NCBI RefSeq assembly: GCF_004745955.1
Contig: NZ_SRLD01000021.1
Coordinates: forward strand, 32,243 to 96,242
From: Hymenobacter elongatus
Lineage (GTDB): Bacteria; Bacteroidota; Bacteroidia; Cytophagales; Hymenobacteraceae
Reading direction: 5' to 3'
Length of the DNA: 64,000 nucleotides
The notes beneath the pieces are model-generated. The model was not told the DNA's origin, ran no database searches, and saw only the letters and a list, made by a program, of their open reading frames with translations. Positions 17,947 to 26,801 of the stretch are shown here, one piece after another. Position 1 is the first letter of the stretch, and each line of letters opens with the position of its first letter. The position numbers were made by a program, and so were the translations under genes.

Positions 17947-19989
17947 TTACTTCTTCGTAATCCGGAATTCTACCCGGCGGTTCAGCTTGCGGCTTTCTTC
18001 CTGGTCGTTGCTGGCGATTGGCTTGGTATCGCCAAAGCCTTCGGTTGTAATCCGGTTGCCGCTGATGCCCTTCGACACCAGATATTTCTTCACTTCGTTC
18101 ACACGGTCCTGGCTCAGCTTCAGGTTTAGGGCCGGCACACCCTGGTTGTCGGTGTGGCCTTCCAGCTTGATTTCTACCGAAGGGTAATCTTTCAGAATGC
18201 GGACCAGGCGCAGCAATTCCGGGTAGGAGTTGTCGCGCAGGTAATATTTACTCTGGGCAAAGAAAATGTTGTTCAGCTTGATGGTCGAACCCACGGCGAA
18301 GGGCACCAGAAACAGGTCGTGGGTGACTTCGGAGTAGTTCTGCCGGTCGGTTACGTCTAGGTTGTCACTTTCGGCCAGGTAGTTTTCGGCTTCGGCACGG
18401 TAGCCATAGTGGGCTCCCGAGGGCAGCACGATAGTGTAGGAGCCGTCGACGGGGCTGGTTTCGGCCACGCCGATTTCCTCGCCCGTCAGCAGGTTTTCGT
18501 ATTTAATGGTGGCGGCCACAGGCTTCTTGGTAGCCGCGTCGAGCACCCGGCCCCGCACCAGTGTTACAACTTCCGGCTTGAACTGGGGCGTCAGGTTGAT
18601 GCGGAAGATGTCGCGCGAGTTCCCAATTCCCTTGCGCGACGATACCAAATACGCATCTTCGCCGGCAGCCGAAAGAGTGAAATACCCGTCGAAATCCGGT
18701 GAATTGATATTGGGGCCCAAGTTGCGGGGCTTTGACCAGTTGGTCCAGCTGTCGTCCAGGCGCTTTGAGGAGAAAATATCACTCTTGCCATAGCCACCCA
18801 AGCCTTCTGAGGCGAAATACAAAGTCTTGCCATCAGCGGCCAGAAATGGCGCGAACTCCGGCTTTTTGGTATTTATGCTGCTGCCTAAGTTTTTCGGCCG
18901 GGTCCAGGTCCGGCCATCTGCCTTTATGAAGCTCACAAAAAGGTCCTGCTCGCCCTGCCCGTCTTTGCGGTCAACGGCCATGAGCAGCACTTTGCCGGAG
19001 GTGCCCAGAAAATAGTCGACGTTCTCACTGTCGTCGTTATAAAAATCTTCAATCTCAATTTTTACCGGCATGCCCCAGCCCGTTTTGGTACGGCGCGAAA
19101 TGCTGGCTCCTTTCGGGTCCGAAGTACCATCGGGGTTATAAATATTAATCAGCACGGCCGTGTTGCCATCCGACGACACGGAAGCCAGCCCATTCGGACC
19201 GGGCGTATTGATGGGTCCGCCGATATTTTTGGCTTGGTTCCAGGTTTTTTTGGCCGCATTGGCCAACGTACTATACCATACGTCCTGCACGTCGTTGGCC
19301 CCGCCTAGGTTCTGCGGGCTTTCCTGCCGGGCAAAAAACAGCGTTTTGCCATCCGGCGAAATCACGGGGTGCGTATCGACATATTTGGAATTGACGTTGG
19401 TGCCCAGGTTTACCATCGCCGAGTCGAAGCTAACGCCGTCGGCCTCGCCCTTGAACTCCTTTTTAACCATCGTTTCCACCACATCGGCAATGCCGATGGC
19501 ATCAATCTGGTTGACGCCCTCCACGGCTTTGGTGTTCATCGACACTACCACGCCCACTGTGCGGTAGGTACCGGCGGCAAATGTCACGCTCAGGGAGCGG
19601 AATAACTCCGGCACCGGGCCCGGACTCTTGTTTTCGTAGACTTGGTGTTTGGTGCCCCGGGTATCTACCAGCTCGATTTTGGTGACAGAACCAGGATTGA
19701 AGTTTTCCACGACCGTGACCTGCTTGGCAATAATGGATTTGCCGTAGCGAACCTCAATAAACTCGTTGGCTCCTTCCTTTTTAGGAATCCAGGCGTCATT
19801 ATTCACCTCCCCCAACGGTTGAGCATTGGGCTCGCCCAACACTTTTTCGGGCGAAAAGGCTTCCTTCCCTTCTGCTTTCTGAGAGGATACTGCAACTACT
19901 TTCGCCGCCCAAATGGCCCGCTGGGCCTGCGCCCAGCCTCCCATTCCAACAATCAACCCCAAAGAGAGAACAAGTTTTCGAACGAACAT
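17947..19989 (-). CDS. OmpA-family protein with PD40 propeller and carboxypeptidase-regulatory-like domain
   Basis: This 680-residue exported protein has four regions. A signal peptide (MFVRKLVLSLGLIVGMGGWAQAQ) leads. Next is a jelly-roll-like stretch (FIEVRYGKSIIAKQVTVVENF), then PD40/WD40-like repeats with the DGKTLFFA and DGKTLYFAS blades. A short CarboxypepD_reg-like module (VRGRVLDAATKKPVAATIKYEN) precedes the C-terminal OmpA peptidoglycan-binding domain (EIKLEGHTDNQG and LSQDRVNEVKKYLVSKG). The last domain tethers it to peptidoglycan. The architecture resembles PorE-type proteins of the type 9 secretion system, but the TPR region is missing, so that role is only a suggestion. ATG 19989 gives the normal signal peptide; 20010 is an alternative. 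Confidence 0.85.
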   Translation of the reverse strand: MFVRKLVLSLGLIVGMGGWAQAQRAIWAAKVVAVSSQKAEGKEAFSPEKVLGEPNAQPLGEVNNDAWIPKKEGANEFIEVRYGKSIIAKQVTVVENFNPGSVTKIELVDTRGTKHQVYENKSPGPVPELFRSLSVTFAAGTYRTVGVVVSMNTKAVEGVNQIDAIGIADVVETMVKKEFKGEADGVSFDSAMVNLGTNVNSKYVDTHPVISPDGKTLFFARQESPQNLGGANDVQDVWYSTLANAAKKTWNQAKNIGGPINTPGPNGLASVSSDGNTAVLINIYNPDGTSDPKGASISRRTKTGWGMPVKIEIEDFYNDDSENVDYFLGTSGKVLLMAVDRKDGQGEQDLFVSFIKADGRTWTRPKNLGSSINTKKPEFAPFLAADGKTLYFASEGLGGYGKSDIFSSKRLDDSWTNWSKPRNLGPNINSPDFDGYFTLSAAGEDAYLVSSRKGIGNSRDIFRINLTPQFKPEVVTLVRGRVLDAATKKPVAATIKYENLLTGEEIGVAETSPVDGSYTIVLPSGAHYGYRAEAENYLAESDNLDVTDRQNYSEVTHDLFLVPFAVGSTIKLNNIFFAQSKYYLRDNSYPELLRLVRILKDYPSVEIKLEGHTDNQGVPALNLKLSQDRVNEVKKYLVSKGISGNRITTEGFGDTKPIASNDQEESRKLNRRVEFRITKK

Positions 19990-20026
19990 AAGCTGTATAT
20001 GGCAAAACAAAGGCCTCTGGGAGCAC

Positions 20027-20034
20027 CAAACCTA
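20027..20034 (-). promoter_or_regulatory. -7 box for the OmpA-family gene
   Basis: The minus-strand sequence TAGGTTTG fits TAnnTTTG exactly and is 37 bases upstream of ATG 19989. Confidence 0.45.
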
Positions 20035-20249
20035 CCTCAAACGACAGGTCGGAACACTCAAGACGTCCTGAACTGCGTGGAGGTTTCGGTGCGATACTAA
20101 AGCCAGGCCAAAAATACACACTCCGGCATGTGCGCCGCTTTTTTTTTGTCTAAAACCTAGATTAGCCCGACGGTTGCAGCCCGATTCTCGATTAGCTAAC
20201 TTACGCATTATCGGTTGCCTGCTGCTACGCGGCCCGTTGTCCTGCTACC

Positions 20250-22274
20250 ATGCGTCGCTGTCGAGCTACTTTGTCTGCTGTCTGCTCGTTGTTGCTGCTC
20301 CTGCTGCTGGGCGCGGCCGAAGCGGCAGTGGCACAGGCGCTGGCTCCCGAAAGCACGTCCCCCGCCGCCGATTCGCTGCTGCTGCTCTCCTTCCGAACCC
20401 GGCGGGTAGGTGTGAGCACTTATGCGCAGCAAACCGACGTGCGCGGCCGTACGCGGCTCACCCCCAACCAATCGGTACAATATCGCTTATTCAGCGACTG
20501 GATCTACGACGAGCGGGGGCAGCCCCCCTTCGTAAGGGAAGACTACGGAGCCAATATGCTGCATACGCTCCGGTTGGGCCGCCGCTGGCAGGTAGGCCAG
20601 CTGCTGCACTATGAGCAGAGCCGGGCCAATGCCACGCGCACCGGAGCCTGGCTGGCCCGCGTGGGCTACCAGCACCGTTTGCGGCCAGCCACAACGCTAG
20701 ATACATTGTCGGTGGCGCGCTACGTGCTCTTTGGTGGGGGTGCTTATGATGCCCGCAACGGCCGCCGCGACGCGGGCCCATCCTACGGCCTGGATGTGAC
20801 GACGCTGATTTATCCGGGGCAGCAAGCGCGGCAGCCCGTGGCCCTGCGGCTGTTTGGCACCCGTTCCCAGCTGGGGCCGCGGGTGTGGCAGCGCACCTTG
20901 GCCGAGAGCTACTACGAGCGCAGCTTCGACGACTTCACCAGCGGCTCGTTGCGGCTGGGCTACCGCTCCAACCGGGCCGAAGACTACGCCCCCGGCAACG
21001 TGCAGCGCATTCAGAGCGACACCATCGCCACGCAGCTCAGCTGGGTATACCGCCTGGGAGACAAAGCCTCGTTTCGTTCCGATAACCTGTTGGCTCTGCC
21101 CCGGCGGGCTTTTCTCTACCGGCGGCTTGCCGCCGAATCGGATACGGTGCAGAACATAGGCTATCAGCAGCAGGAACTCGACACGCGCCAGGAAGTGCGG
21201 GTGAATGGCAAAAAGCTCCAGTTTATGCTGCTGTTCAACTACCGGGAGCGGAACCGCAACTACTCTCTGGATAACAACCGCAACCTTTCGCCCATCAGGC
21301 TGGCCGCCAGCACCGAGCGAGAAAAGATTAAGGATATTTCCGAAAAAACCACGCTCTGGCAGTCGGAGCTGACGTGGCTGCCGCTGCCGCGCCACTCGCT
21401 TACGCTTCTGGGCTCGGCCCAGCTGCTGCGCGTAGATACACCCAGCGCAGACAACGACCAGGACCGCGACGAAGCGCAGCATACGCTCCGCCTGGTGTGG
21501 GTGGGCCGCTGGGCCGGGGCCTTTCGCACTTCGCTGGCTGTGGGGAGCGAATACCGCCAGTTTGTGTTTATTCGGGCAGCCCTGAGCGCTGAAAACTACA
21601 CCGACCGGCTTCTGCACTGGGAGCCTTCCTTCACGTGGGCCCCGGGGCGCTTCAGTCTGAAATCGACTTATCATCTGTGGGTGAGCTACCAAGTGCGCGA
21701 CCGGCTCAGCGAGCAGCTGAAGAACCGCGCTAGTCGCGTGCTTGAGCAGCAGCAGCAGGTCAGCTACCAGTTCACCGCTCGCCTGCTAGCCTCCCTCGAC
21801 TACGTGCGGCGCGAGAATCGCATCGGGCTACTCAACTGGCCCCAGTTCAAGGAAAGCCCCCTGGACACGACTATTACCCACGACTTATCGGGGGGCGTGC
21901 GCCACAGCTGGGGTGGCACACGCGGGCAAAACAGCCTGCGGCTGGGCTACCGCTTTTTGGAGCAGCGTAGCCACGGCCGGGCAGCGCTGCTCGACGATGC
22001 TACCGGGGCCGGCTCCACGCTTATCTACTTGCGCAGCCTTACCCGCCAGCAGGGGCCCGACATAGCCTATGAGCGCCGTACTACCAGCGGTTTCTCAGTA
22101 GTGGCCAGCCTGTGGCTGCAGCAGCTGCGCACACTCTACCGCTACGAGCAGGGTACGGGCGCTTACATTGGCACCAGCTACACAACAGCCGATCTGGAGC
22201 GGGAAACCAAAAACCTGTATCCTTATTTTGAGGTGGCCGTCAACTGGCGCATCCGGGCATTTCATCGGCAGTAG
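20250..22274 (+). CDS. Probable outer-membrane beta-barrel protein of unknown function
   Basis: A 674-residue protein with a signal peptide (MRRCRATLSAVCSLLLLLLLGAAEAAVAQA). The rest is dominated by alternating polar/hydrophobic strands with aromatic ends and R/Y/W-rich turns, such as GSLRLGYRSNRAEDYAPGN and FRTSLAVGSEYRQFVFIRAAL. This is the texture of a large outer-membrane barrel. The C-terminus NLYPYFEVAVNWRIRAFHRQ lacks a strict terminal Phe, although a strand ends close to it. No plug or known family motif is recognised. It appears monocistronic, with a probable terminator after it. Confidence 0.62.
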   Translation: MRRCRATLSAVCSLLLLLLLGAAEAAVAQALAPESTSPAADSLLLLSFRTRRVGVSTYAQQTDVRGRTRLTPNQSVQYRLFSDWIYDERGQPPFVREDYGANMLHTLRLGRRWQVGQLLHYEQSRANATRTGAWLARVGYQHRLRPATTLDTLSVARYVLFGGGAYDARNGRRDAGPSYGLDVTTLIYPGQQARQPVALRLFGTRSQLGPRVWQRTLAESYYERSFDDFTSGSLRLGYRSNRAEDYAPGNVQRIQSDTIATQLSWVYRLGDKASFRSDNLLALPRRAFLYRRLAAESDTVQNIGYQQQELDTRQEVRVNGKKLQFMLLFNYRERNRNYSLDNNRNLSPIRLAASTEREKIKDISEKTTLWQSELTWLPLPRHSLTLLGSAQLLRVDTPSADNDQDRDEAQHTLRLVWVGRWAGAFRTSLAVGSEYRQFVFIRAALSAENYTDRLLHWEPSFTWAPGRFSLKSTYHLWVSYQVRDRLSEQLKNRASRVLEQQQQVSYQFTARLLASLDYVRRENRIGLLNWPQFKESPLDTTITHDLSGGVRHSWGGTRGQNSLRLGYRFLEQRSHGRAALLDDATGAGSTLIYLRSLTRQQGPDIAYERRTTSGFSVVASLWLQQLRTLYRYEQGTGAYIGTSYTTADLERETKNLYPYFEVAVNWRIRAFHRQ

Positions 22275-22299
22275 GGCCGGTATCTTTCGACCATTGAGG

Positions 22300-22348
22300 G
22301 CACGAAAAAATGCCGGCCCACCCAAGGGCGAACCGACGTTTTTCGTGC
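22300..22348 (+). terminator. Possible terminator
   Basis: A 10-base perfect inverted repeat (GCACGAAAAA at 22300-22309, TTTTTCGTGC at 22339-22348) spans a 29-base loop between convergent genes. The long loop lowers confidence. Confidence 0.45.
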
Positions 22349-22366
22349 ATCAGCTACTGGTGGCCG

Positions 22367-23194
22367 TTAGGGCTGCAGCGTGAAGTTGCGGGTAACAGAG
22401 TTGAACGGACCAGGAATCAGGTTACCGCTGGCATCTACCAGCTCCAGCTTCACGGTGTTCTGACCAGCGGGCAGACCTTCCATCATGAAGGGAGCCCACT
22501 GATCGAGCATGAACTCGGTGCCGTTGATAGTAGCCCGCACCTTGTTGCCTTCCGGCGATAAGGTGGTGTTCACCAGATAAAAGTCCAGCATTACTTTAGC
22601 TGCATCCTTGCCCGAATACGTGTCTTTGGGGCGGCTATAAAACAGGTGCGGAGCCTGCAAATCGGCGTTCAGGGGCGTCGCGGGAGCTTTGCCCACCGTA
22701 ATTACCCGCAAATCGTAGGCACCACGATGCTTTAGGCTTTCGTGGTACGAGCGCGACAGGAACGACAAGACCACGTGTTGCCCATCGGCAATCGGCTTCG
22801 TGAATTCCGTGGTGTAGTGCGCCGTGTAGGGCTCGTTGTCGACGATATTATGAATATGCTGGCCCTGCTGGGAGTTAGCCATTTCCTCCGCGTGCATTCC
22901 GCCCGTCATTTTGGTGAGCTGGAAGTTGGTAATGTCGTAGTCGAACGACACGCTACCACTAGGCACGCTAGAACCGGTGACTGGCGATTTGAGTTGTACC
23001 TGAGCTTCGGGGTTTCTGGGCGAATCGGAGAAAGGCGTCAGCCGGATTCCGTTTTTCTCCATGGAAGCGGTGTTAGCCGAGGATACGCGCTCAGCCGTAG
23101 CTTGCGAGCCCGACTCTTGTTGTTGTCTGGCCGTGTCGCAGGCAGCCAAACCAAGCAGCATCGCGCTGCTCATCAGTAAAGCAGATGCTTTCAT
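22367..23194 (-). CDS. Lipoprotein of unknown function with His-rich central motif
   Basis: 275 residues with a lipoprotein signal (MKASALLMSSAMLLGLAAC, Cys19). The central region reads MHAEEMANSQQGQHIHNIVDNEPY, and the GQHIHxxxDxxPY pattern recalls the small DUF4399-like family of exported proteins. The C-terminal third (GNKVRATINGTEFMLDQWAPFMMEGLPAGQ) looks like a beta-sandwich. The histidines could bind a metal, but this is inference. The open frame extends 39 residues upstream to 23311, which overlaps the divergent promoter region, so ATG 23194 is used. Confidence 0.65.
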   Translation of the reverse strand: MKASALLMSSAMLLGLAACDTARQQQESGSQATAERVSSANTASMEKNGIRLTPFSDSPRNPEAQVQLKSPVTGSSVPSGSVSFDYDITNFQLTKMTGGMHAEEMANSQQGQHIHNIVDNEPYTAHYTTEFTKPIADGQHVVLSFLSRSYHESLKHRGAYDLRVITVGKAPATPLNADLQAPHLFYSRPKDTYSGKDAAKVMLDFYLVNTTLSPEGNKVRATINGTEFMLDQWAPFMMEGLPAGQNTVKLELVDASGNLIPGPFNSVTRNFTLQP

Positions 23195-23331
23195 GAGGGA
23201 AATGGTGGAAGGGGTTAAGAGGACCACCGGACCGTTTGTCCGGTCGCGCCCCGACACCGGGACGACGAATGATTTTTTAAGTACCTTGCGCAATACGTAA
23301 GGTTTGCTCAAAAGTATATTGATTTTCCGCT

Positions 23332-24309
23332 ATGGAAGAAAAATTGTTGGAAGAAATTCCGTCCCTCGACTTGGCCGATTTCCGTTCCGGTGATCCGGAA
23401 CGCAAGGCCCGCTTCGTTCAGCAGCTGGGCGAAGCGTATCAAAACATTGGGTTCGTGGCCCTGAAGAACCACGGCCTCACCGACACGCAGACGGCAGCGC
23501 TCTACAATGACGTGAAAGCCTTCTTCGCGTTGCCGGATGATGCCAAGCAGCGCTACGAAAATCCGGCCCTAGCGGGCCAGCGCGGCTATATCAGCAAGGG
23601 TAAAGAACACGCCAAGGGCCGCAATACCGGCGACCTGAAAGAGTTTTTCCACGTGGGCCAGGAGGTCGACGATGCGAACGACCCCATTGGCAAGGAGTAC
23701 CCGGCCAACATCTGGCCCGAAGAAGTGCCTACCTTTCAGGAAAGCACCTTCACTACCTACCGGACCTTGGAAGCGGCGGGCAAAGACGTGTTGCGGGCTA
23801 TTGCGCTGTACCTGAAACTGCCCGAAAATTATTTCGATGATAAGGTCCGCAATGGAAACAGCATCCTGCGGCCTATCCACTACTTCCCCATCGAAAACCC
23901 CGACGCGGTGCCAGCCGATGCTGTGCGGGCCGCCGAACACGGCGACATTAACCTAATTACGCTGCTCATGGGCGCTTCTGCTGATGGCCTGCAGGTGAAA
24001 CGTCGCGACGACAAGTGGATTCCGATTACGGCCCTCCCCGACCAGATCGTAGTGAACGTGGGCGATATGCTGCAACGCCTCACCAACGGCGTGCTGCGCA
24101 GCACCATCCACCGCGTGGTGAATCCCGCGCGTGAGAAGATGAACTCGTCTCGGTTCTCGGTACCGTTTTTCATGCACCCTCGCTCCGAAATGAGCTTGGC
24201 GGCCCTGGAAAGCTGCGTGACGCCCACCAATCCCAAACAGCAGGAGGATATTACCGCCGGTGAGTTTCTCAATGAGCGTTTGATCGAGCTGGGTCTGAAG
24301 AAAAAGTAA
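23332..24309 (+). CDS. 2-oxoglutarate/Fe(II) oxygenase, isopenicillin-N-synthase-like
   Basis: This 325-residue oxygenase has the two domains of the IPNS-like superfamily. The N-terminal DIOX_N part is PSLDLADFRSGDPERKARF through VALKNHGLTD. The iron site reads AEHGDINLITLL (His and Asp) and LRSTIHRVVNP (distal His). RFSVPFFMHP supplies the Arg-x-Ser that binds 2-oxoglutarate. Relatives include ACC oxidase, gibberellin oxidases and bacterial hydroxylases of unknown substrate. It stands alone, followed by a strong terminator. The substrate cannot be deduced from the neighbours. Confidence 0.88.
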   Translation: MEEKLLEEIPSLDLADFRSGDPERKARFVQQLGEAYQNIGFVALKNHGLTDTQTAALYNDVKAFFALPDDAKQRYENPALAGQRGYISKGKEHAKGRNTGDLKEFFHVGQEVDDANDPIGKEYPANIWPEEVPTFQESTFTTYRTLEAAGKDVLRAIALYLKLPENYFDDKVRNGNSILRPIHYFPIENPDAVPADAVRAAEHGDINLITLLMGASADGLQVKRRDDKWIPITALPDQIVVNVGDMLQRLTNGVLRSTIHRVVNPAREKMNSSRFSVPFFMHPRSEMSLAALESCVTPTNPKQQEDITAGEFLNERLIELGLKKK

Positions 24310-24328
24310 ATATTGCCCTGCACTAGTG

Positions 24329-24398
24329 GCTGCCGGTTGTTGAAGGTCTGAGTTCTGGAAATTCCCAGGCTGGCATTCAGCAACCGGCAGCTTTTTTT
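24329..24398 (+). terminator. Rho-independent terminator after the oxygenase
   Basis: GCTGCCGGTTG (24329-24339) pairs perfectly with CAACCGGCAGC (24381-24391), followed by seven T. The loop of 41 bases carries further weak pairing. Confidence 0.75.
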
Positions 24399-24478
24399 GG
24401 GCAGTAGTACGGCCTACATCGACGCCACTGTAGTGCTGCCCAGTGCTTTGCCTGACCTCTCAAGTACCCCACCCTACC

Positions 24479-25714
24479 TTGGAAACGGAAGAAATTCAGC
24501 TTGCGCCGCCCCCTAGAGGCTCTTGGGGAACCCGCACCAAACGGGTACGGGGAATTATTTTTCTGAAGGACGTGGCGGCGCTGGGTCTCACGGCTTTCGG
24601 CGGCCCGCAGGCGCATCTGGCCATGATGCTGCGGCTGCTGGTAGACAAGCGCCGCTACCTGACGGCCGCCGAGCTGCTCGAGCTGACGGCGCTCTGTCAG
24701 ATTCTGCCCGGCCCGACCTCCACCCAAACCATTACGGCCATTGGTTTCCGGCTTGGGGGCCCCAATCTGGCCTACCTCACGGTGCTGGTCTGGATGCTGC
24801 CCGCGGTGGCGCTTATGACGCTGACGGGCCTCACGATTTCCTACCTCGACAAAGACCTCGTGGCGCGGCTGGTGCAATATATCCAGCCTATAGCGGTCGG
24901 GTTTGTGGCATATTCGGCCTACAAAATTGCGGAGAAGGTTATTCACACCAAAACCTCCGTGGCCCTGATGGTGGCGGCGGCCATGCTGGCCTATCGGTTT
25001 CAGCTGCCCTCGGTGCTGCCGGCGCTGCTCATTGCGGGCGGCGTCATCACCACGTTCCGCTACCGCAAAATGCCGGTACAGAAGAAAAAGCAACCCCTGA
25101 ATATTGAGTGGGCCAACTTCGTGCTGTGGCTGGCTGTGCTGATCGGGGCGGCCGTGCTGGGCCATTATACCCGGCTGCTGCCGGTGCGGCTGTTCGAGAA
25201 TTTTTACCGCAACGGCAGCCTTGTGTTTGGCGGCGGGCAGGTGCTGGCCCCGCTCCTATACGCCGAGTTCGTGGAATTTAAGGCCTACCTCACCACCCAG
25301 GAATTCCTGTCGGGCCTGGGCTTGGTGCAGGCCATGCCCGGGCCTAATTTTTCCTTTGCCTCCTACATCGGGGCGCTGGCTATGCGTCAGGATGGGAGTG
25401 GCGTGGGTGGCCAAATACTAGGCGCCCTGGTAGCGGCAGCGGGCATTTTTATGCCGGGCACGCTGCTGATCTTTTTTCTAATTCGCTTCTGGGACCAGCT
25501 CAAGCAATACCGAGTCGTGAAAGCGTCGCTGGAAGGAATCAATGCCGTGTCGGCGGGGCTGGTGTGCGCGGCCACGTTTCTGCTGTATCATCCGCTGCCC
25601 GACACGCCCATAAACCTGCTGCTGGTGGCCGCTACTTTCCTGGTGCTGCTCTGGGACCGGTTTCCATCTTACGTTATCGTGCTGGCGGGTTTGGTGGCGG
25701 GCATCTTATTCTAG
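24479..25714 (+). CDS. chrA: Chromate transporter family protein (ChrA, two-domain)
   Basis: The protein has 411 residues from the TTG start or 423 from ATG 24443. It is a two-repeat CHR membrane protein predicted to export chromate using the membrane potential. The first repeat has TAFGGPQAHLAMM and ILPGPTSTQ. The second has LVFGGGQVLAPLL and QAMPGPNFSFASYIG. These paired FGG and PGP motifs define the long-chain family. The TTG at 24479 is preferred because the twelve residues before it are not family-like, and because the leader CCACCCTACC also precedes the ATG of the NfeD gene at 16200. It stands alone, and no chromate regulator is adjacent. Confidence 0.85.
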   Translation: METEEIQLAPPPRGSWGTRTKRVRGIIFLKDVAALGLTAFGGPQAHLAMMLRLLVDKRRYLTAAELLELTALCQILPGPTSTQTITAIGFRLGGPNLAYLTVLVWMLPAVALMTLTGLTISYLDKDLVARLVQYIQPIAVGFVAYSAYKIAEKVIHTKTSVALMVAAAMLAYRFQLPSVLPALLIAGGVITTFRYRKMPVQKKKQPLNIEWANFVLWLAVLIGAAVLGHYTRLLPVRLFENFYRNGSLVFGGGQVLAPLLYAEFVEFKAYLTTQEFLSGLGLVQAMPGPNFSFASYIGALAMRQDGSGVGGQILGALVAAAGIFMPGTLLIFFLIRFWDQLKQYRVVKASLEGINAVSAGLVCAATFLLYHPLPDTPINLLLVAATFLVLLWDRFPSYVIVLAGLVAGILF

Positions 25715-25731
25715 AGTTGCTCTCACTCAAC

Positions 25732-25769
25732 AAAAAAGGCCCGTGCTAACAGTAGCACGGGCCTTTTTT
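25732..25769. terminator. Bidirectional terminator between chrA and rmlA
   Basis: AAAAAAGGCCCGTGCTA pairs with its complement across a 4-base loop, leaving A- and T-runs on either side. It lies between two convergent genes. Confidence 0.85.
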
Positions 25770-25790
25770 GTGGTCAATATTGAGAGAAAA

Positions 25791-26669
25791 TTATTTCTCC
25801 AGCAGCAGCGACTCCGGCAGGCGCATCAGGTAGTCACCATAGCCACTTTTACGAAGGGGCTCGGCAATCTTGCGCAGCTGGTCGGCAGTGATGAAGCCCT
25901 GACGGTAGGCAATTTCCTCGATGGAGCCCACTTTCAGGCCCTGGCGCTGCTCAATGACGCGCACAAACTCGCCCGCCTGCATCAGCGACTCGAACGTGCC
26001 GGTATCGAGCCAAGCGGTGCCACGACCCAGGATACCAACTTTGAGCTTACCGCGCCGTAGATATTCCTGGTTCACGTCCGTTATTTCGTACTCGCCACGG
26101 GGGCTGGGCTTCAGGTCGCGGGCAATCTGGATGACTTCGTTGTCGTAGAAGTACAGACCCGGTACGGCGTAATTACTCTTGGGCTGCTTCGGCTTTTCCT
26201 CGATGCTGAGCGCTTTTTTGTTATCGTCGAATTCCACCACGCCGTAGCGCTCGGGGTCGTGCACGTGGTAGGCATACACCACGCCACCATCGGGGTTGCT
26301 GTTGCTTTGCAGCAGCTCTTCCAGGCCTTCACCGTGGAAAATATTGTCGCCGAGCACCAACGCCACCGTGTCGTCGCCGATGAAATCGGCCCCGATTACG
26401 AAAGCCTGCGCCAGACCATTGGGCACTTCCTGAATAGCGTACTGGAAATTACAGCCCAGCGTCTGCCCATCGCCCAGCAAGCGCTTGAACTGCTCCTGGT
26501 CGTGGGGCGTGGTGATAATGAGGATTTCGCGGATGCCCGCCATCATCAGAATCGACAGCGGATAGTAAATCATCGGCTTGTCGTACACCGGCATGAGCTG
26601 CTTGCTGACGGCCAGCGTGAGCGGGTGCAAGCGCGTGCCAGAGCCGCCGGCTAGGATAATACCTTTCAT
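25791..26669 (-). CDS. rmlA: Glucose-1-phosphate thymidylyltransferase
   Basis: This 292-residue nucleotidyltransferase joins dTTP and glucose-1-phosphate to give dTDP-glucose, the first step of the dTDP-sugar (rhamnose) pathway. It has the nucleotide loop [18 protein letters not shown] and the substrate motif [32 protein letters not shown] supplies the metal-binding Asp. [20 protein letters not shown] and a [11 protein letters not shown]-terminal motif follow. rmlB lies two genes away, but rmlC and rmlD are not in this window. An unusual threefold 8-bp tandem repeat lies directly before the ATG. Confidence 0.96.
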   Translation of the reverse strand: MKGIILAGGSGTRLHPLTLAVSKQLMPVYDKPMIYYPLSILMMAGIREILIITTPHDQEQFKRLLGDGQTLGCNFQYAIQEVPNGLAQAFVIGADFIGDDTVALVLGDNIFHGEGLEELLQSNSNPDGGVVYAYHVHDPERYGVVEFDDNKKALSIEEKPKQPKSNYAVPGLYFYDNEVIQIARDLKPSPRGEYEITDVNQEYLRRGKLKVGILGRGTAWLDTGTFESLMQAGEFVRVIEQRQGLKVGSIEEIAYRQGFITADQLRKIAEPLRKSGYGDYLMRLPESLLLEK

Positions 26670-26671
26670 CT

Positions 26672-26695
26672 GTGAGTTAGTGACTTAGTGACTTA
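26672..26695. repeat. Threefold 8-bp tandem repeat just upstream of rmlA
   Basis: GTGAGTTA, GTGACTTA, GTGACTTA follow one another without a gap and begin two bases before the rmlA ATG, in its leader. Confidence 0.85.
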
Positions 26696-26720
26696 ATGCC
26701 CATCCGACGTGCGAAGCTTG

Positions 26721-26774
26721 TCGAAGCAGCTCTGCCGCCACTGCAACCAGTTGCCGCTGCGGTAGAAATGCCTC
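26721..26774. repeat. Decayed class A palindrome (REP-like)
   Basis: TCGAAGCAGCTCTGCCGC (26721-26738) faces GCGGTAGAAATGCCTC (26759-26774). The arms resemble those of the larger palindrome at 28993-29113 (core GCATCTCTACCGC), but with several mismatches. Confidence 0.45.
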
Positions 26775-26801
26775 TGTATTGCTTAGCATGAGGGTTCAAA
26801 T

